Positions 13,893-22,025 of a stretch of DNA of 22,034 bases are shown one piece after another. Positions within the stretch are counted from its first letter, which is position 1. Each line of letters starts with the position of its first letter. This DNA is from DAIRUQ01 sp036803245. GTDB lineage: Bacteria; Chloroflexota; Anaerolineae; UBA1429. The translations under genes and the position numbers were made by a program. The DNA lies in contig DAIRUQ010000049.1 in assembly GCA_036803245.1 (NCBI GenBank), positions 1 through 22,034 of the forward strand. The letters are read 5' to 3'. Below the pieces are notes generated by a model, which had not been told where the DNA came from, did no database searches, and was given only the letters and a program-made list of their open reading frames with translations.

Positions 13893-14450
13893 ATGTCTGA
13901 TGATCTTCTACTCGAAGTCGAGGAAAAGATGGCCAAGGCCGTCGACGCGCTGAGACACGATCTGCTGACCATACGCACAGGTCGCGCCTCGCCCGCGCTC
14001 GTCGAGAACCTAAAGGTCGAAGTCTACGGATCGGTGATGCCGCTGAACCAGCTGGCCACCATTGCGGTCCCCGAGCCGCGTCTGTTGGCCATCCGCCCGT
14101 GGGATGCCAGCACCCTTTCGGCCATCGAGCGCGCCATCCTGAAATCCGAGCTGGGTTTGACCCCCAACAATGACGGCAAGATTATCCGCCTCAGCATCCC
14201 CCCGCTCACGGACGAGCGACGCCGCGACTTGGCTCGCATGGTCAACCAGCGAGTCGAAGAGGGCCGAGTCGCCATCCGCAACGCGCGGCGCGACACGATG
14301 AAGTCGCTGCAGGCCATGGAAAAGGATGGCGACATCTCCGAGGACGATCGCTACCGCGCCCAAGAGGACCTGCAACAGCTCACCGACGAGTATATCGGCA
14401 AGCTCGACGCCGTAGGCGAGGCCAAGCAGACCGAAATCATGGAAGTGTGA
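13893..14450 (+). CDS. frr: Ribosome recycling factor
   Basis: A 185-residue factor that, with EF-G, splits post-termination ribosomes. The full domain plan is present: domain I helices, the signature LLTIRTGRASPALVENLKVEVYG split between residues about 24 and 46, the domain II segment PLNQLATIAVPEPR, and the C-terminal helix DLQQLTDEYIGKLD. Length is exactly as expected. ATG 13893 follows GGAGG (13882-13886) by 6 bases. The stop overlaps the uppS start by one base (TGATG), indicating coupled translation. It contains no phenylalanine. Confidence 0.97.
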   Translation: MSDDLLLEVEEKMAKAVDALRHDLLTIRTGRASPALVENLKVEVYGSVMPLNQLATIAVPEPRLLAIRPWDASTLSAIERAILKSELGLTPNNDGKIIRLSIPPLTDERRRDLARMVNQRVEEGRVAIRNARRDTMKSLQAMEKDGDISEDDRYRAQEDLQQLTDEYIGKLDAVGEAKQTEIMEV

Positions 14451-15181
14451 TGGCCGACCTGCCCAAGCTACTGCCGCTGGAACGCGTCCCGCGCCACGTT
14501 GCGATCATCATGGATGGCAACGGCCGCTGGGCGCGGGCGCGGGGTCTGCCCCGCACGGCTGGGCATCGCGCTGGCACCGAGAACCTGCGCGAGGTGCTCA
14601 AGGCGGCGGTCGAGTTCGGCATTGAGCAGCTCACCATCTATGCCTTTTCCACCGAGAACTGGGCGCGACCCTACACCGAGGTGCGCGCCCTCATGGCGCT
14701 GGCCGAGCATGTCCTCGACAGCCGCCTGAATGAGCTGCATGAGTCGGGCGTGCGGCTGCGGCATCTGGGCCGAACCGAGGGGTTGCCCGACAGCGTCGTG
14801 AAAAAGATACACCAGGCCGAAGCGCTGACTGCGGGAAACACGCGCCTCGGGTTGAACATCGCCTTTAACTATGGTGGGCGGGCCGAGATCGTCGATGCGG
14901 TGAGGGCGATGCTCGCCGAGGGACTGGATCCCGACGCGGTGGATGAACAAGCCCTCAGCGATCGCTTGACCACCCGCGGACTACCTGATCCCGACCTGGT
15001 CATTCGCACGGCGGGCGAGATGCGTCTCAGCAACTTTCTCGTCTGGCAGGCCGCCTATGCCGAGTTCTATGCGTGCGATGTCTTCTGGCCCGATTTTGGC
15101 CGAGAGCAGCTTCACAAGGCCCTCGTGGCCTACCAAGAACGTCACCGCAGGTTCGGCCGCCTCGAACCAGACGCCAGCTGA
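14450..15181 (+). CDS. uppS: Isoprenyl transferase (undecaprenyl diphosphate synthase)
   Basis: A 243-residue cis-prenyltransferase that extends farnesyl diphosphate with isopentenyl diphosphate to the lipid carrier for peptidoglycan and wall polymers. Visible: HVAIIMDGNGRWARARG (16-32) with catalytic Asp22 and phosphate-binding residues; GHRAG (38-42); YAFSTENW; and the C-terminal substrate motif RTAGEMRLSNF (186-196, usually R-T-S/G-G-E-x-R-L-S-N). ATG 14450 overlaps the frr stop; a GTG one codon earlier is in frame but less likely. Chain length of the product cannot be read from the sequence. Confidence 0.96.
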   Translation: MADLPKLLPLERVPRHVAIIMDGNGRWARARGLPRTAGHRAGTENLREVLKAAVEFGIEQLTIYAFSTENWARPYTEVRALMALAEHVLDSRLNELHESGVRLRHLGRTEGLPDSVVKKIHQAEALTAGNTRLGLNIAFNYGGRAEIVDAVRAMLAEGLDPDAVDEQALSDRLTTRGLPDPDLVIRTAGEMRLSNFLVWQAAYAEFYACDVFWPDFGREQLHKALVAYQERHRRFGRLEPDAS

Positions 15182-15217
15182 CGCTGCACCAGCCACCATC
15201 ATCGTTGGAGGAGCGTA

Positions 15218-16024
15218 ATGCTCAGCAGTCGTGTGGCTAGCGCAGCGGTGCTTCTCCCCATCGTAGCCCTCGCAGCCTATGTCGGCGGCCCGTGGTGGGG
15301 CGCCCTCGTCGTCGTCGCCGTCTGCCTGGCCATGTGGGAGCTGCTGCACCTGATCAAGGCGCACGGCGTCTCCGTCTCTGTCATCCCAACCATCATCTTG
15401 GCCGTGCTCTTGGCTGCTGACGGCTCCTGGCCGCAGCTGGGACTGCTCCAGCCCGCCCTGCTCTTTCTGGCGATCGTTCCCCTGAGCATCGAGGTCTTTC
15501 ATCGGAATCGACCTGGCTCCCTCGAGAGTTGGGGCATGTCGGTGGCGGCGGCCCTCTACCTGGGCTACGCCGCCAGCCACTTTGGCAGGTTGCGCTCCGT
15601 CCCCAACGGGTTGGCCTGGCTGGCGACCGCCATGATCGGCACGTGGATCGCAGACACAGCCGCCTATGTGGTAGGCGTGCGCTACGGAAAACGGCGTCTA
15701 GCGCCTCACATCAGCCCGAAGAAATCCTGGGAGGGCGCCCTAGGGGAGCTCGGCGGCGCGTTAGTGGTCGCGCTGGTGGCTGGGCCGCTGTGGTTGGGCC
15801 TGGGCGTCGGATCGAGCCTGCTCCTCGGGGCGCTCATCGCCGTCGCCGCTACCCTCGGCGATCTCGGCGAGTCGGTTATCAAGCGTCAGGTCGGGGTCAA
15901 GGACTCGGGCTCGTTGATCCCTGGCCACGGCGGCATGCTCGATCGCATCGACAGTCTACTTTTCGTCGTTCCTCTGGTATACTGGTACCAGCTCTTGCTG
16001 AACTGGCTCCAACTGTTGCCCTAG
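15218..16024 (+). CDS. cdsA: Phosphatidate cytidylyltransferase (CDP-diacylglycerol synthase)
   Basis: A 268-residue integral membrane enzyme with about eight hydrophobic helices; it makes CDP-diacylglycerol from CTP and phosphatidic acid, the branch point of phospholipid synthesis. The family signature is intact at 219-245: SVIKRQVGVKDSG then PGHGGMLDRID, which carries the metal-binding aspartates. KKSWEGALG (168-176) is also typical. ATG 15218 follows GGAGGAG. It is the last gene of the canonical cluster here; dxr and rseP, which often follow in other bacteria, are absent. Its last 50 bases contain an extended -10 element and an inverted repeat that may control the next gene. Confidence 0.96.
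   Translation: MLSSRVASAAVLLPIVALAAYVGGPWWGALVVVAVCLAMWELLHLIKAHGVSVSVIPTIILAVLLAADGSWPQLGLLQPALLFLAIVPLSIEVFHRNRPGSLESWGMSVAAALYLGYAASHFGRLRSVPNGLAWLATAMIGTWIADTAAYVVGVRYGKRRLAPHISPKKSWEGALGELGGALVVALVAGPLWLGLGVGSSLLLGALIAVAATLGDLGESVIKRQVGVKDSGSLIPGHGGMLDRIDSLLFVVPLVYWYQLLLNWLQLLP
15974..15991 (+). other. Inverted repeat overlapping the candidate internal promoter
   Basis: CTGGTA-TACTGG-TACCAG, two perfect 6-base arms with a 6-base spacer. It covers the extended -10 at 15975-15983, the position expected of an operator. It lies within cdsA codons, so chance is possible. Confidence 0.35.
15975..15983 (+). promoter_or_regulatory. Candidate internal promoter (extended -10) before the membrane regulator gene
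   Basis: TGGTATACT, identical to the extended -10 of the minus-strand operon promoter at 11355. No good -35 box is seen at 16-18 bases (TCGACA at 15948 is too far away). Transcription would start near 15990, about 50 bases before the gene at 16041. Confidence 0.4.
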
Positions 16025-16040
16025 TTCTCGACAGAATGGT

Positions 16041-17987
16041 ATGGAGACGATCACCCTAACAGGCATCCTAGAGTTCGCGAGCCTTGCGCTCTCGTCAGCC
16101 ATCGTCATCCTCGACTTTTCGCTGCTGGTCTATATCCTTGCCCAGAACCTACGTAGCCCCGTGGCCCAAGCCTTTGCCGAGATGGTGGCCTTTGTCGCCC
16201 TCATCTATCTCGTCGACGTCACCATCATCAGCGCCGAGACCGCCGAAGCGGCCGAGTTCTGGTTGCGCGTGCAGTGGCTGGGCATCGCCTTTGTGCCCGC
16301 CTCCAGCTATCACTTTTCCGATGCCGTCCTGCGAACCACGGGCGAGCACACGAAACACCGCCGCGTGGTGGTCATCGGCACCTATCTGTTGGCAGCCGTT
16401 ACCTTTGCGGGCATCGTCTTTTCGCCCTGGATCGCGGGTGGCGTCACGCAAAAGGGCCGCTTTTATCACCTGACGGCTGGGCCGCTATTCTGGGCCTTTG
16501 CGCTCTACTACCTGCTCATCAACGGCGCCGCTTGGCTGAACATTCGCCAGGCGCAACTGCGGAGCCTCACCTCCTCAGCGCGCCGCCGCATGTCCTACCT
16601 GGCGTTGACCATCCTGGCGCCCAGCATCGCTGCCTTTCCCTATCTGCTGGTGCCCACGTTGTCCTCGGTCCTGTCCATCAACCTCATCCTGGTGCTCACG
16701 CTCCTCGCCAACGGCGCCATTGCGGGCATGACCGTGGTGATCGGCTATACCGTCGCCTACCAGGGTATGTTTGTGCCCGACCGCGTCATCAAGCACCGCC
16801 TGATTCACTTTCTCCTCCGCGGCCCGATGGTGGCCATCGTCGTCCTCATTCTCATGCTCCTAGTGCCCAGCGTCGAGTCGATTCTGGGCCTACCACGTGA
16901 CACCGTCATGGTAGCCCTGGTGGCGGGAACCGTCGTGCTTTTGCAGATCCTCGTGAACAAGGCCAAGCCGATCATCGATCGGCTGGCACATCCGCACGAC
17001 CATCGCGAGCTGGCCCTGATCGAGGCCCTAGACGAACGCCTTCTCACCACCACCGACCTGGAGCAGCTCCTAGAAAACACGCTGATCACCCTCTGCGAGC
17101 GACTCCGGGCGCCCGCGGGTTTTGTGGTGGCCATGCGCAGCGCCGAGATGGTGCTGCGAGTGTTTTGCGGGCCCCAGCAGGCCGCCTCCGACCTCTTGTC
17201 TGGCGTAACCCTAGCGGGCCTGCTCGGACAGGTTGAACGCAGCCGCACTGGTGGAGAGCTCAGCAACGCCGACTGGATCGTCGCCGATGGCCATTGGCTG
17301 CTACCCTTGCGGGCGGGACCAGAGCGAGCTGTGCTGGGGATCGCGGGGGTGCGCGCCATCGACTCAAAGCCTTCCTTTGAGCCCGAAGAACTGAGCGAGG
17401 CCCAGCACCTGGTCGAGCGCCTGGATCGCGCGCTAGAGGATATCCAACTCCAGCGGCAGGTGCTAGCGATCGTGCAGGGGCTGGAGAGCGAGCTTGTCCA
17501 GCTCCAAGAGTGGCGGTCGGAGCCGTCCTTTGCCAGCTCCACCGCTCGCCAGGGCCTGGCCACCAATCCGATCCACTCGTCTGGATTCACGCAGACCGTC
17601 AAAGAGGCATTGGGGCAGCTCTGGGGAGGACCCAAACTGGCCCATAGCCCCCTGGTACGGCTCCAAGTAGTACGCGACCGCATGGCCGACAACGACCACG
17701 TTCCCGCCAAGGCAGCCCGCTCGGTGCTCACGGAGGCGATCGAGCGCCTTCGGCCCGAGGGCGAGCGGAGCCTGACAGCGGCCGAATGGCTCCTGTATAA
17801 CATCCTCGACCTGCGCTACATCCAGGGTCACAAAATCCGCGATATTGCCCGACGGCTGGCCATGAGCGAGTCGGACTATTACCGCAAGCAACGGATCGCC
17901 ATCGAGCAGGTGGCAGAGATGCTGATCCAGATGGAGCGCTCGGCACCGACCGCATCGGACGATGCCCCTGCCAGCTCTGACGCCTAG
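16041..17987 (+). CDS. Membrane sensor-regulator: 7TM-type receptor, GAF-like domain and C-terminal HTH, no kinase
   Basis: A 648-residue protein I do not recognise as a named family. Residues 8-240 hold seven hydrophobic segments, resembling the 7TM N-terminal region of some histidine kinases; two more follow at about 262-276 and 287-306. Residues about 325-470 look like a GAF domain (ALIEALDERLL, LPLRAGPERAVLGIAGV), followed by a helical linker (470-495). Residues 515-560 form an unassigned block (FTQTVKEALGQLWGGPKLAH). Residues 575-630 resemble a sigma-70 region 4 helix-turn-helix (NILDLRYIQGHKIRDIARRL, then SESDYYRKQR). No His-kinase, GGDEF or phosphatase motif is present. It could be a membrane-tethered transcription factor or an anti-sigma-like partner; both are inference. 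It lies 16 bases after cdsA with a weak ribosome site and 15 bases before sbcD. Confidence 0.75.
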   Translation: METITLTGILEFASLALSSAIVILDFSLLVYILAQNLRSPVAQAFAEMVAFVALIYLVDVTIISAETAEAAEFWLRVQWLGIAFVPASSYHFSDAVLRTTGEHTKHRRVVVIGTYLLAAVTFAGIVFSPWIAGGVTQKGRFYHLTAGPLFWAFALYYLLINGAAWLNIRQAQLRSLTSSARRRMSYLALTILAPSIAAFPYLLVPTLSSVLSINLILVLTLLANGAIAGMTVVIGYTVAYQGMFVPDRVIKHRLIHFLLRGPMVAIVVLILMLLVPSVESILGLPRDTVMVALVAGTVVLLQILVNKAKPIIDRLAHPHDHRELALIEALDERLLTTTDLEQLLENTLITLCERLRAPAGFVVAMRSAEMVLRVFCGPQQAASDLLSGVTLAGLLGQVERSRTGGELSNADWIVADGHWLLPLRAGPERAVLGIAGVRAIDSKPSFEPEELSEAQHLVERLDRALEDIQLQRQVLAIVQGLESELVQLQEWRSEPSFASSTARQGLATNPIHSSGFTQTVKEALGQLWGGPKLAHSPLVRLQVVRDRMADNDHVPAKAARSVLTEAIERLRPEGERSLTAAEWLLYNILDLRYIQGHKIRDIARRLAMSESDYYRKQRIAIEQVAEMLIQMERSAPTASDDAPASSDA

Positions 17988-18002
17988 CCACGGGAGAACC
18001 AG

Positions 18003-19310
18003 ATGCCCTGCACGCTACTGCACGCAGCCGATATCCACCTCGGCTATGCCCAGTACGGCCTGGAGGAACGGCAGCGCGACTATTACCTGGCGTTTCGCCA
18101 CATGGCCGAGGACGCCATCGCGCGACAGGTCGATGTCGTACTCCTCGCTGGCGACCTGTTCCACAAGCGCACGGTCGACGCCAACACCCTCTACCAGGCC
18201 GTCGTGGTGCTAGAGCTGCTGCGTGACGCTGGCATCACCGTGGTGGCCGTGGAGGGCAACCATGAGCGCCCCCACTACCGCGAACCGCTTTCGTGGCTGG
18301 ATTTCCTGGCCCAGAGGGATCTCCTGGTGGTCCTCACACCTCAGTGGCTCGAGGGGAGGCTCCATCTCTTACCCTGGGACCAGCACGAGCGCCGAGGAGC
18401 CTACCTGGACCTGGCCCCCAACCTGCGCATCGTCGGGTGCCGCTACGTCGGAACCTCCACCCCGTCGGTAGTTGCGGATCTGGCCACGGCCATCCCCAGT
18501 CTTCCTGAGGCCGAGACTCGCCAAACGATTCTCATGCTTCACGCGGGCATGGAGGGGGTGCTGGATGCCTATGGCGGTACCTTGTGCGAGAATGATCTCT
18601 TGCCCCTGCGCGGCTGGGTCCAGTATGTCGCGCTGGGGCATATTCACAAGCCCTATGAGCGCCTAGACTGGGTCTACAACCCTGGCTCCCTGGAGGCCAC
18701 CTCCGCTACCGAGGCCGAGTGGACCGATCGCGGCTACTATATCGTGCGCGTGGATGCTGACCGAGGACCGCACCTCCCGCCGGAAAAGATCGTGATCCCC
18801 AACAGACCGTTCGTGCGCCTGGTGTGCCATGTAGAGGGCTTGTCTCGCCCCAGCCAGCTCTGGGAGGCGGTGCGCGGCATAGCCGCGGCCGCCTCAAGCG
18901 GCGACGAGAACGACTTGCCGCCGATCGTCGAGCTCACGCTTCGAGGCCAACTAGGTTTTGCCCGAGCGGCTCTGGAGACCGAACGCCTGCAGGCCATCCT
19001 GCAGGAAACGTTTGACCCGCTGGTTGCCCGCGTGCGCGACCTCACCACCATAGAGCCAGGCGAGATATCCCTCGCGGTCGAGCTGAGCCGCCACGAGCTG
19101 GCTCAGCTCGTGCTCCGCGAGCTCATCGCAAAGGACACCAGGCTGAACGCCCTGGCCGAGCCGCTGACCCACCTCGCTCTGACGCTCCAGGAGATGACGG
19201 CCAACGACCCCGAGCCTAGCGAGATCGTGGCCACGCTGGATCGGTGGCAGGAGCAACACGGTCGCCCCTTTGCCCAGCCTGACGAGACTGCCCAGCAGGA
19301 CGAGGCCTAG
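18003..19310 (+). CDS. sbcD: DNA double-strand break nuclease subunit SbcD (Mre11 type)
   Basis: A 435-residue metallophosphoesterase. With SbcC it forms the Mn2+-dependent exo/endonuclease that opens hairpins and processes blocked DNA ends. All phosphodiesterase motifs are present: ADIHLG (9-14, Asp10 and His12), GDLFHKR (50-56, Asp51), GNHE (85-88), MLHAGM (178-183, His180) and ALGHIH (210-215, His213 and His215). The capping region follows to about 330, and the C-terminal helical region would bind the SbcC coiled coil. It ends in a Gln/Asp/Glu-rich tail. ATG 18003 follows GGGAG (17992-17996) by 6 bases; sbcC begins three bases after its stop. Confidence 0.95.
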   Translation: MPCTLLHAADIHLGYAQYGLEERQRDYYLAFRHMAEDAIARQVDVVLLAGDLFHKRTVDANTLYQAVVVLELLRDAGITVVAVEGNHERPHYREPLSWLDFLAQRDLLVVLTPQWLEGRLHLLPWDQHERRGAYLDLAPNLRIVGCRYVGTSTPSVVADLATAIPSLPEAETRQTILMLHAGMEGVLDAYGGTLCENDLLPLRGWVQYVALGHIHKPYERLDWVYNPGSLEATSATEAEWTDRGYYIVRVDADRGPHLPPEKIVIPNRPFVRLVCHVEGLSRPSQLWEAVRGIAAAASSGDENDLPPIVELTLRGQLGFARAALETERLQAILQETFDPLVARVRDLTTIEPGEISLAVELSRHELAQLVLRELIAKDTRLNALAEPLTHLALTLQEMTANDPEPSEIVATLDRWQEQHGRPFAQPDETAQQDEA

Positions 19311-19313
19311 ACG

Positions 19314-22025
19314 ATGCTGATCCACCAAGTGGCCCTGGTGAACTTTAAGAGCTATGCCAAAGCCACGGTCGAACTCGCCCCAGGCACCGTGGCCATCGTG
19401 GGGGCCAACGGCGCGGGCAAGAGCTCGCTGCTGGACGCCATCGGCCTGGTGCTGTTTGACTGCCAACGTGGCACCTATGCCGAGCGTCTACGTGAGGGTG
19501 AGCGCAAGGGATCGATACGCGTACGTGTATCCTCCTCGCTGGATGAGCGTACCTATGATGTGATCCGTGAGTTCTCGGACCGCACCACCCTCCGCTACGT
19601 CGTGGCCGATTTGGAGCTCGATGGCCGCGTTCTGGCCGAGGGCTCTGAGCAGGTGACCGCCTGGCTGCGCGAGCACCTGCGCGTAGAGCCCTCTCCAGGG
19701 CTCGCCGAGCTGTTTCGGGCCACCATCGGTGTCGAGCAAGGTACTTTTACAGCGCCCTTTTTGCTATCGGCGGCCAGCCGCAAGGCTCAATTTGATCCGC
19801 TGCTGCAGGTAGATGCCTACCGCGCCGCCTATGACGCCCTGCGCCCCACCGTGCGGCATCTCAACGAAACGCAACAAGAGATCGCCCGCGACATCGCCCA
19901 CTTGCAAGGACAGCTCGAAGAGCTGCCGCGGCAGCAAGAACGGTTACGCGGCGTCCGAGAGCGCCTCGCAGCCTTGGTCACCGAGATCGCCCAGGATGAG
20001 CGAGCCATCGCCTCCAACCAGCCGCAGCTCGCCCAGCTGCAGGCCCGCCAACTGGCCACCCAAGAGGCTCGCGACCTGGCATCGCGGGCCGAGAGCGAGG
20101 TAAAGCAGCAGGAGCAGCGCCTGGCTCAGGCGCGTGCCGCCGTCGAGCGCGCCCAGGCGGCGCAGCAGGTGTTGCGCCAAAGCGAGCCAGGCTACGAGGC
20201 CTATCAGGCCGCACACAAGCGCCTAGACAATCTCGATGAGCAGCGAGGGGCGCGCGACCGTCTCCAGCGAGAGGCAGCCCGCCACGACACCGAGGCGGCG
20301 AGACTGCTGGAGCGGATCAAGGCGGCCCAGGCGCTCGTCGATCGCGGCGCCGAGGCCAGAGCCCAGATCCGTACGCTGCAACCCCGCGTGGACGAACAGG
20401 AGCGACTCGAGCGCAGCCTGCAACAGGCCGAGGAACGCCATCGCGACGGGACCACGCTGGAGCGGCGGATCGCGGATCTGGAGCGGCAGGTGGCTGGCGA
20501 GGCCACGGCGCTGGCGGATCTGCAGAGCGAGGTCGCGCGGGTCGCTCAGCTGGCGGAGGAACGCGACCAGGTGCAGGCGGCGCTGCAGTCGCTGGCCGAG
20601 CAAAAAGAGACCTGCATCGCCGAGATCGCCCACCATCGTGCCCGTCTCCAGCAGATCGCCGACCAGACCAGCGCGCTCCAGCAAGCCACCGCCGCTTGCC
20701 CCACCTGCGAGCAGCCGCTGCCCGATAGCCGCCGCGACGAGCTGCTCGGGCGCAACCAGGCCGACCGCGACCGCCTCCAGCGAGACCTGACCGCGACGAG
20801 CCGACGCGTCAACGACATCGATAGGCGGATGCGCGCCAACAGCCAACGCCTCGGCGAGATCGAGACGGCCCAGCGCGAGGGCCCCTCCTCGCGCGAGCTT
20901 TCGGCCGCCGAGGCGCGACACAGCCAAGCCATCACTGGCCTCGAGGAGGCGCGCGACCAGCGGAGAGCGATGGGTGATACCGCGGCCGACGTGGCCAACG
21001 CCCGCTCTGCCCTGGGGCAGCTAGGGGATCCGCGTAGCGAGCAGCGGGCCGCTGGGCGGGCCGCCAAGGACGCCGCGGAGGCCGAGGGCGCCCTGGCCAC
21101 GGCTCAAGCCTCGTTGTCCAAGACGCTGGAACAGCGGCGCGCCATCGAGTCGTTGTTGGCCCGTTACCAGGATCTCGACAGCGCCATTGCCCAGACGCGC
21201 GCCGAGCGCGACCGTCATCGCCCAGCGTACGAGGCGTATCTCCGCGCCCAAGAGGTGGCGCACACCTTGCCCCAGGCCCAAGGCAACCTGGCAGAGGCCC
21301 AGAAGGGCATCTCCAAAGCGACCACCCTCCGCGACCAGGCCGTCCAGGCGGCCACCGAGGCATCCGCCGCCTATGACGCGGACGCGCACCGACGCGTTCT
21401 GCAAGAGCTAGAGCGCGCTGACCGTGCACTGGTTGCTGCGCGGACCCAGACAGAGTCGCTGGAGGAGCAGTCGCGTGACCTATCCGCGACCATTGGCGCG
21501 CTGGAGCGGCTGCGTGGCGAGATGGCCGCCCAGCAAGAGGCCCTGGCTGAAAGTCGCGCCACCAGCGACCTACTTGCGTTCCTACGCGACCTATTGCGCG
21601 ATGCTGGCCCGCTGGTCACCCAGCGACTGATCCGCCGCATCTCGCAACAGGCCGCCCAATTCTACGCCGAGCTCATGGGCCAGCCCGATGGCAGCCTGGT
21701 TTGGGGCGAGGACTATGCCCTCTACCTCGACGTGGGCGGCGAGCGACGCGGCTTTGAACAGCTCTCTGGCGGCGAGCGCATGGCCGCTGCGCTTGCCGTG
21801 CGCATGGCCCTCCTGCGAGAGACCTCGGCCGTGGACGTGGCCTTTTTCGACGAGCCCACCGCCCATCTCGACAGCGAGCGCCGCGAGAGCCTGGCCGAGC
21901 GGCTCATGGCTCTGCGCGGGTTCTCCCAGTTGTTCGTAATCAGTCACGATGATACCTTTGAGCAGGCCGCCCAGAGCTATGTTCGCATCTGGCGTGACGC
22001 CGACGGCAGCCATGCGCTATCCTAG
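19314..22025 (+). CDS. sbcC: DNA repair ATPase SbcC (Rad50 type)
   Basis: A complete 903-residue SMC-like ATPase. The N-terminal ATPase half has MLIHQVALVNFKSY and Walker A GANGAGKSS (30-38, Lys36). Long heptad-rich coiled coils occupy about 175-455 and 475-790. Between them lies the zinc hook CPTCEQPLP (Cys462 and Cys465), almost exactly central, through which two molecules dimerise. The C-terminal half has signature LSGGER (817-822), Walker B VAFFDEPTAHLD (842-853, Asp846-Glu847) and the switch histidine in VISHDD. At 903 residues it is shorter than E. coli SbcC (about 1,050), with shorter arms, closer to Rad50. ATPase cycling would control SbcD nuclease access to DNA ends. The stop lies 9 bases before the window edge, so downstream signals are not seen. 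Confidence 0.96.
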   Translation: MLIHQVALVNFKSYAKATVELAPGTVAIVGANGAGKSSLLDAIGLVLFDCQRGTYAERLREGERKGSIRVRVSSSLDERTYDVIREFSDRTTLRYVVADLELDGRVLAEGSEQVTAWLREHLRVEPSPGLAELFRATIGVEQGTFTAPFLLSAASRKAQFDPLLQVDAYRAAYDALRPTVRHLNETQQEIARDIAHLQGQLEELPRQQERLRGVRERLAALVTEIAQDERAIASNQPQLAQLQARQLATQEARDLASRAESEVKQQEQRLAQARAAVERAQAAQQVLRQSEPGYEAYQAAHKRLDNLDEQRGARDRLQREAARHDTEAARLLERIKAAQALVDRGAEARAQIRTLQPRVDEQERLERSLQQAEERHRDGTTLERRIADLERQVAGEATALADLQSEVARVAQLAEERDQVQAALQSLAEQKETCIAEIAHHRARLQQIADQTSALQQATAACPTCEQPLPDSRRDELLGRNQADRDRLQRDLTATSRRVNDIDRRMRANSQRLGEIETAQREGPSSRELSAAEARHSQAITGLEEARDQRRAMGDTAADVANARSALGQLGDPRSEQRAAGRAAKDAAEAEGALATAQASLSKTLEQRRAIESLLARYQDLDSAIAQTRAERDRHRPAYEAYLRAQEVAHTLPQAQGNLAEAQKGISKATTLRDQAVQAATEASAAYDADAHRRVLQELERADRALVAARTQTESLEEQSRDLSATIGALERLRGEMAAQQEALAESRATSDLLAFLRDLLRDAGPLVTQRLIRRISQQAAQFYAELMGQPDGSLVWGEDYALYLDVGGERRGFEQLSGGERMAAALAVRMALLRETSAVDVAFFDEPTAHLDSERRESLAERLMALRGFSQLFVISHDDTFEQAAQSYVRIWRDADGSHALS

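Noticed and set aside
16805..17803. A 332-codon Ser/Arg-rich minus-strand frame opposite the membrane regulator
   Set aside because: Composition is that of an out-of-frame read; the plus strand follows the window's Phe codon rule and has ordered hydrophobic segments.
19900..21600. Internal repeats or a tandem array within sbcC
   Set aside because: The repetitiveness comes from heptad coiled-coil coding (Gln, Glu, Arg, Ala codons), without exact DNA repeat units.
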